A stretch of 64,000 nucleotides of DNA from Aquila chrysaetos chrysaetos (Eukaryota > Chordata > Aves > Accipitriformes > Accipitridae), in contig NC_044012.1 of the NCBI RefSeq assembly GCF_900496995.4, forward strand, positions 1 through 64,000, in the 5' to 3' direction. Shown piece by piece: positions 61,001 through 64,000 of the stretch. The stretch's first letter is position 1. Every line of letters begins with the position of its first letter. A program made the position numbers and the translations under genes. The notes beneath the pieces were generated by a model. The model was not told the DNA's origin. It made no database searches and saw nothing but the letters and a program-made list of their open reading frames with translations.

Positions 61001-62710
61001 AAACACCACCCCCCCACCAAGCACCCTGAGATCCCTTGAGGGAAAAAAACCAGGGTAGAAATACAAGTCTTGTTTATTACTAAACACACACACACCCCAA
61101 TAAGGCTATAAATTGCTTTTTTTCATGATAATAGTTCCTTTTGTGACTGTTTATCACAAAAGCGTAAACAGTTTACTTATTCCTTGACACTGTTTTTAAT
61201 CCTGATTTCCTAAGGAAACAGGAGCTTTGGAATCACACAGTCTTGTAGGTCCTCTCTAATAACTTTTGAATGTTTTAGTGAATTTCAAGCACACGTGAAA
61301 AAGAGAGGAGGACCTCAACAATAATTAAGTTCCTACAGTTTTGTGCAAACTGGCAGCTAGCAGATAGCTTTAAAGTTTTTGAGTTGATACACAAAAGCTA
61401 CATAACAAATTTAAGCCTACTGAGAAAACGGGGTTGGTTTGTTTGTTTGATCTTTCACACATCTTCTGGAATACATTACACACTACATATTGAAAACTAA
61501 TATTCTACAGTGCACATAAAGCCACACTAAGTCACCCAGGTAACCTGTGCTAACAATACCCCAGCCACCAATACTGGTCACAAACTACAAAGTTCCTGGT
61601 CCTCTTCTTTCCAGGGAAAATTTAGAAATACTAGGATATACCAGGATAAACTTCAGTCAAATCAGGCCTAACTTTGAGAAGCTCAGAATGTGCAACTCGC
61701 AGGCAAGTGAATGAATTCTCCACAAGAATTGCCTAAGATCTACTTATCATTTTATTCACTACTGTCAGGATTATCTTCTTTCTCCCAGAAAGCCTGAGGA
61801 AAATGAACAACATGACCATTGATAAATTGGTTGTATAAGCAGTCAACAACCAAAACATGACCCCAACCCTCAAGCTGAACATCCACAGACCAATGATAAT
61901 TTTGGTCACCTCACCTGAACTGAGGGAAGTGTAGAGAGATGGAGAAATTTGTCTGCAGATATTTACAAGTAATTCCTCTCAACCACAAGAAAAATACATC
62001 ACTGTTTCTTTAAACATTAATAGTTGATAGAAGATTATGATGGTTCTTAAAGAGCACAGTGTCAAGATGACAATTGGAAAGGTGACATGTTTTGTGTTAG
62101 GAATCTGCTGCAAGCATTCCATAGCATTTTCAAACTTTAAGGCAGAAAGCCACATTTCAAAGCAACACTTCTAACAATCATACATCCAGGTCAGCTGGCC
62201 TGAGTCTTACAGAAGAAGAAAACTGCAAAGAGGACCTGCAACACACACATTTCCTTTACAGTCATCAACCCAAAAGATACAAAGCAAAAATTCTGCTAAC
62301 TTCACAATAAATAAGCTATCTTATAATAAAAATTGATCATAGTGCCCCACCACCATTATCTACAATGCTCTCTTTAATCAATAGCAACAAAGAAGAAATA
62401 GGATAAACTTCCTCATTCAATTTTTCTCATTCCAACTCCCCTTCTCTCCCTTACACAGTGACTCTCCCTTTTCCCTCGCTCCCTACCTTTCCCCTTTTTC
62501 CCCACTCCCTAGATTTCTTTCTGCTCTGACAATGTACTACACTTCACATGAGCCGACATGTATGCTAACAAATAAGATACATGCATCCAGATACCACAAC
62601 ATTCTCACACCTGCTCTGATAGCTCCCAATCCTCTTCTTTGTCGTTCCCTGCCGGAAGCCATCTGAGGTGACATCCAGAGGTTGCTCAGGGACTGCGCTC
62701 CAACTGATAG
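51933..62710 (-). CDS. ADAT1: ADAT1, tRNA-specific adenosine deaminase 1 (last three coding exons, partial)
   Basis: Three exons on the minus strand, 62710-62611, 59904-59818 and 52065-51933, join in consistent phase to give the C-terminal ~105 residues of ADAT1: [47 protein letters not shown], then [34 protein letters not shown] and stop. As I recall it, human ADAT1 (502 residues) has the same order of motifs, including [14 protein letters not shown] and QGTTKK. ADAT1 converts A37 next to the anticodon of tRNA-Ala to inosine. The catalytic zinc-binding part (HAE and PCxxC motifs) is encoded by upstream exons beyond the right edge. ADAT1 is convergent with GABARAPL2, as in human. Confidence 0.92.
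52066..59817 (-). other. ADAT1 penultimate intron (7.75 kb)
   Basis: Begins GTAAAG at 59817 and ends CTATCAG. It contains AT-rich unique DNA, a poly-A run at 55574-55590 and several open frames. A plus-strand frame at 56735-56950 (71 codons) has a lysine/glutamate-rich, helix-like composition and is noted as a finding; the others, up to 136 codons (53381-53791), show nothing recognisable. I see no CR1 here. Confidence 0.8.
59818..59904 (-). CDS. ADAT1: ADAT1 penultimate coding exon
   Basis: Acceptor TTTCATCAG ends at 59905; donor GTAAAG begins at 59817. Encodes (R)[16 protein letters not shown] and [10 protein letters not shown] with split codons at both ends that match the neighbouring exons. 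Confidence 0.9.
59905..62610 (-). other. ADAT1 intron upstream of the penultimate exon (2.7 kb)
   Basis: Begins GTGTGA at 62610. A minus-strand open frame of 131 codons at 60092-60487 is hydrophobic and unrelated to ADAT1; since the flanking exons join in phase without it, I treat it as intronic. Confidence 0.8.
62611..62710 (-). CDS. ADAT1: ADAT1 coding exon containing [14 protein letters not shown]
   Basis: Acceptor TTCTTCTACAG ends at 62711; the exon ends AGAGCAG before GTGTGAG. Encodes (A)[18 protein letters not shown] and [13 protein letters not shown] with split codons at both ends. This is the most recognisable ADAT1 segment in the window. Confidence 0.93.
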
Positions 62711-62895
62711 CTGTAGAAGAAAGGATTATGAACAAGGGAGGTGCTCTCATCACAAAAGCAGAACTTAGCAGTTCCTTTCATTCTATGCATTCACATGATA
62801 CCATGCTGCTTCCCAAAATAATTCAAAGTAAAGAGGACCATGGCTCTCTAGGGTCAGGATTCCAGTACCTAAAAGAACAGGTAAATTCTGTTTAA

Positions 62896-62935
<40 letters not shown>

Positions 62936-64000
62936 TGCATACACACACACAACTTTCATCTTTATCAGCTCCTTCAAGAAGCCATGCATCTAAATATTTG
63001 GTCTCCAGTTTTGTAATTCTCCCCTTTTTAGGGGGATTCTACTTTCTTTTGTGCATCGTGTCCAGACAAAGCATGAAGAAATTTCCAAGTCAGACAGCTT
63101 ATTTTCATATCAGGCTGTGAAATACTCCAAGTTACTTCCATCAGTCACTCTATGTTTTCCTTATTAATTTATTGTGTGCTATTATTTTATTGTATATTGT
63201 ATACTCTGAATAGTTCTCTTTATGTTTGATAACTGACATACATCAAATACCTGTACACTTTATTTGAAAAATGTTATTAGCTAGCAGTCAAATAAAAACA
63301 ATTTTTTGGAAGAGATAGCAAGTGGCAACAACCTTATCCTTTACCCCCATTCTGATAACCTTATTACCATCTTAGACTGTAAACTTCTTAACGCTGCAAC
63401 TCTGCATACCATACCTTATAGAGTTATAAATAACTAGCAAAGCATCATCAGCATGTTAACGGAAACAAAACTGATTGACATGCCCAATCTGTCCCTCCAT
63501 CACCTAGCAACGGTTCCTTTAATTTCTACTGCCTTGAGACAATTTTTATTCCCTAAGTTCTCCGATTTCTCTGTGTTCCTAACAAGCAAAACAGTTGCAC
63601 ATGCCTTAACTCTAAAGACAAGTTTCACAGCCTCTCTCCTTCATGATACCATCTTGCCATTCAAGATGCTCAAAACCTACACATTATAAAGCATATTATG
63701 GAGACTGGTTACGTTAATCACACTCGTATTATGATTCATCTGTATGCTGCAATTGACACACTCTGCTAAGCGTAAAATGTACTTGCATTGTGATGTAGGT
63801 ACAATGCTCTATCACACTACTAAATTAAAATCCTGTGTACTGTCAAATAACTTTAAATACATACAACTGGTATTAAACATTAAACCCTCCACATGTGGAA
63901 TATCTAAAACCACCTGGTCAGAGGATATCAGATTCTGACAAGCAGATAAAAATTTACTTAAAAATGAAAACGTTTTATATTGTTTCATTTCTTCATAGTT
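62711..64000 (-). other. ADAT1 upstream intron (to the window edge)
   Basis: AT-rich sequence with no further ADAT1 exon that I can find. It contains the microsatellite at 62894-62951. Confidence 0.7.
62894..62951 (+). repeat. Compound microsatellite (A)20-(TA)n-(CA)n
   Basis: Twenty A, then about eleven TA dinucleotides to 62936, then a short alternating AC run to 62951. This is a compound simple repeat likely to be length-polymorphic. Confidence 0.95.

Noticed and set aside
1..64000. CRISPR arrays, bacterial operons, tRNA or rRNA genes
   Set aside because: The sequence is vertebrate nuclear DNA. I saw no direct-repeat/spacer arrays, operon-like gene packing, or cloverleaf-forming tRNA sequence.

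Overview
The window reads as nuclear DNA of a bird. It carries several copies of CR1, the dominant avian LINE, with their characteristic 3' ends, plus avian-type retroviral LTR fragments. It has compact introns, GC-rich CpG islands, and vertebrate genes split by GT-AG introns. Gene order CHST6(-) / TMEM231(-) / GABARAPL2(+) / ADAT1(-) matches human 16q23.1 as I remember it. A species cannot be named from the sequence alone.

Layout. 1-17.3 kb holds no protein-coding gene I can recognise. It contains LTR relics (190-700, 1733-2291, 5581-5745, 6425-6640), a G-rich tract at 5.8 kb, an AT-rich stretch with long homopolymers, and CpG islands at about 2.35-4.56 kb and 11.1-13.35 kb. The first island ends in a ~78-bp tandem array whose units pair an NRF1-type palindrome with an RFX X-box palindrome; this is the most unusual structure in the window. 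17.3-29.4 kb holds a CR1, a broken exon-like segment, the single-exon sulfotransferase CDS (19299-20480), another CR1 and an orphan CpG island at 28.8-29.4 kb that may be the sulfotransferase promoter. TMEM231 occupies 32340-37082 on the minus strand in seven coding exons, all reconstructed with consistent phase. Its last intron carries the hallmarks of a minor-spliceosome (U12) intron beginning with AT. TMEM231 and GABARAPL2 fire divergently from one CpG island with 534 bp between the start codons; that island contains an X-box-like site, ETS-type sites and a CCAAT box. GABARAPL2 (37617-45722) is complete in four coding exons with CR1 copies in its large intron. From 51933 to the right edge lie the last three coding exons of ADAT1 on the minus strand; its remaining exons are outside the window.

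The four genes are unrelated in function: keratan sulfate/GlcNAc sulfation in the Golgi (CHST6), ciliary transition-zone gating (TMEM231), autophagy and Golgi trafficking (GABARAPL2), and tRNA A37 deamination (ADAT1). The unifying theme visible here is regulatory: an RFX X-box-like element in the TMEM231 promoter, and a multi-copy RFX/NRF1 array 33 kb away with no recognised target gene.

Human comparisons are from memory and unaligned. No database search, repeat masking or RNA evidence was available.
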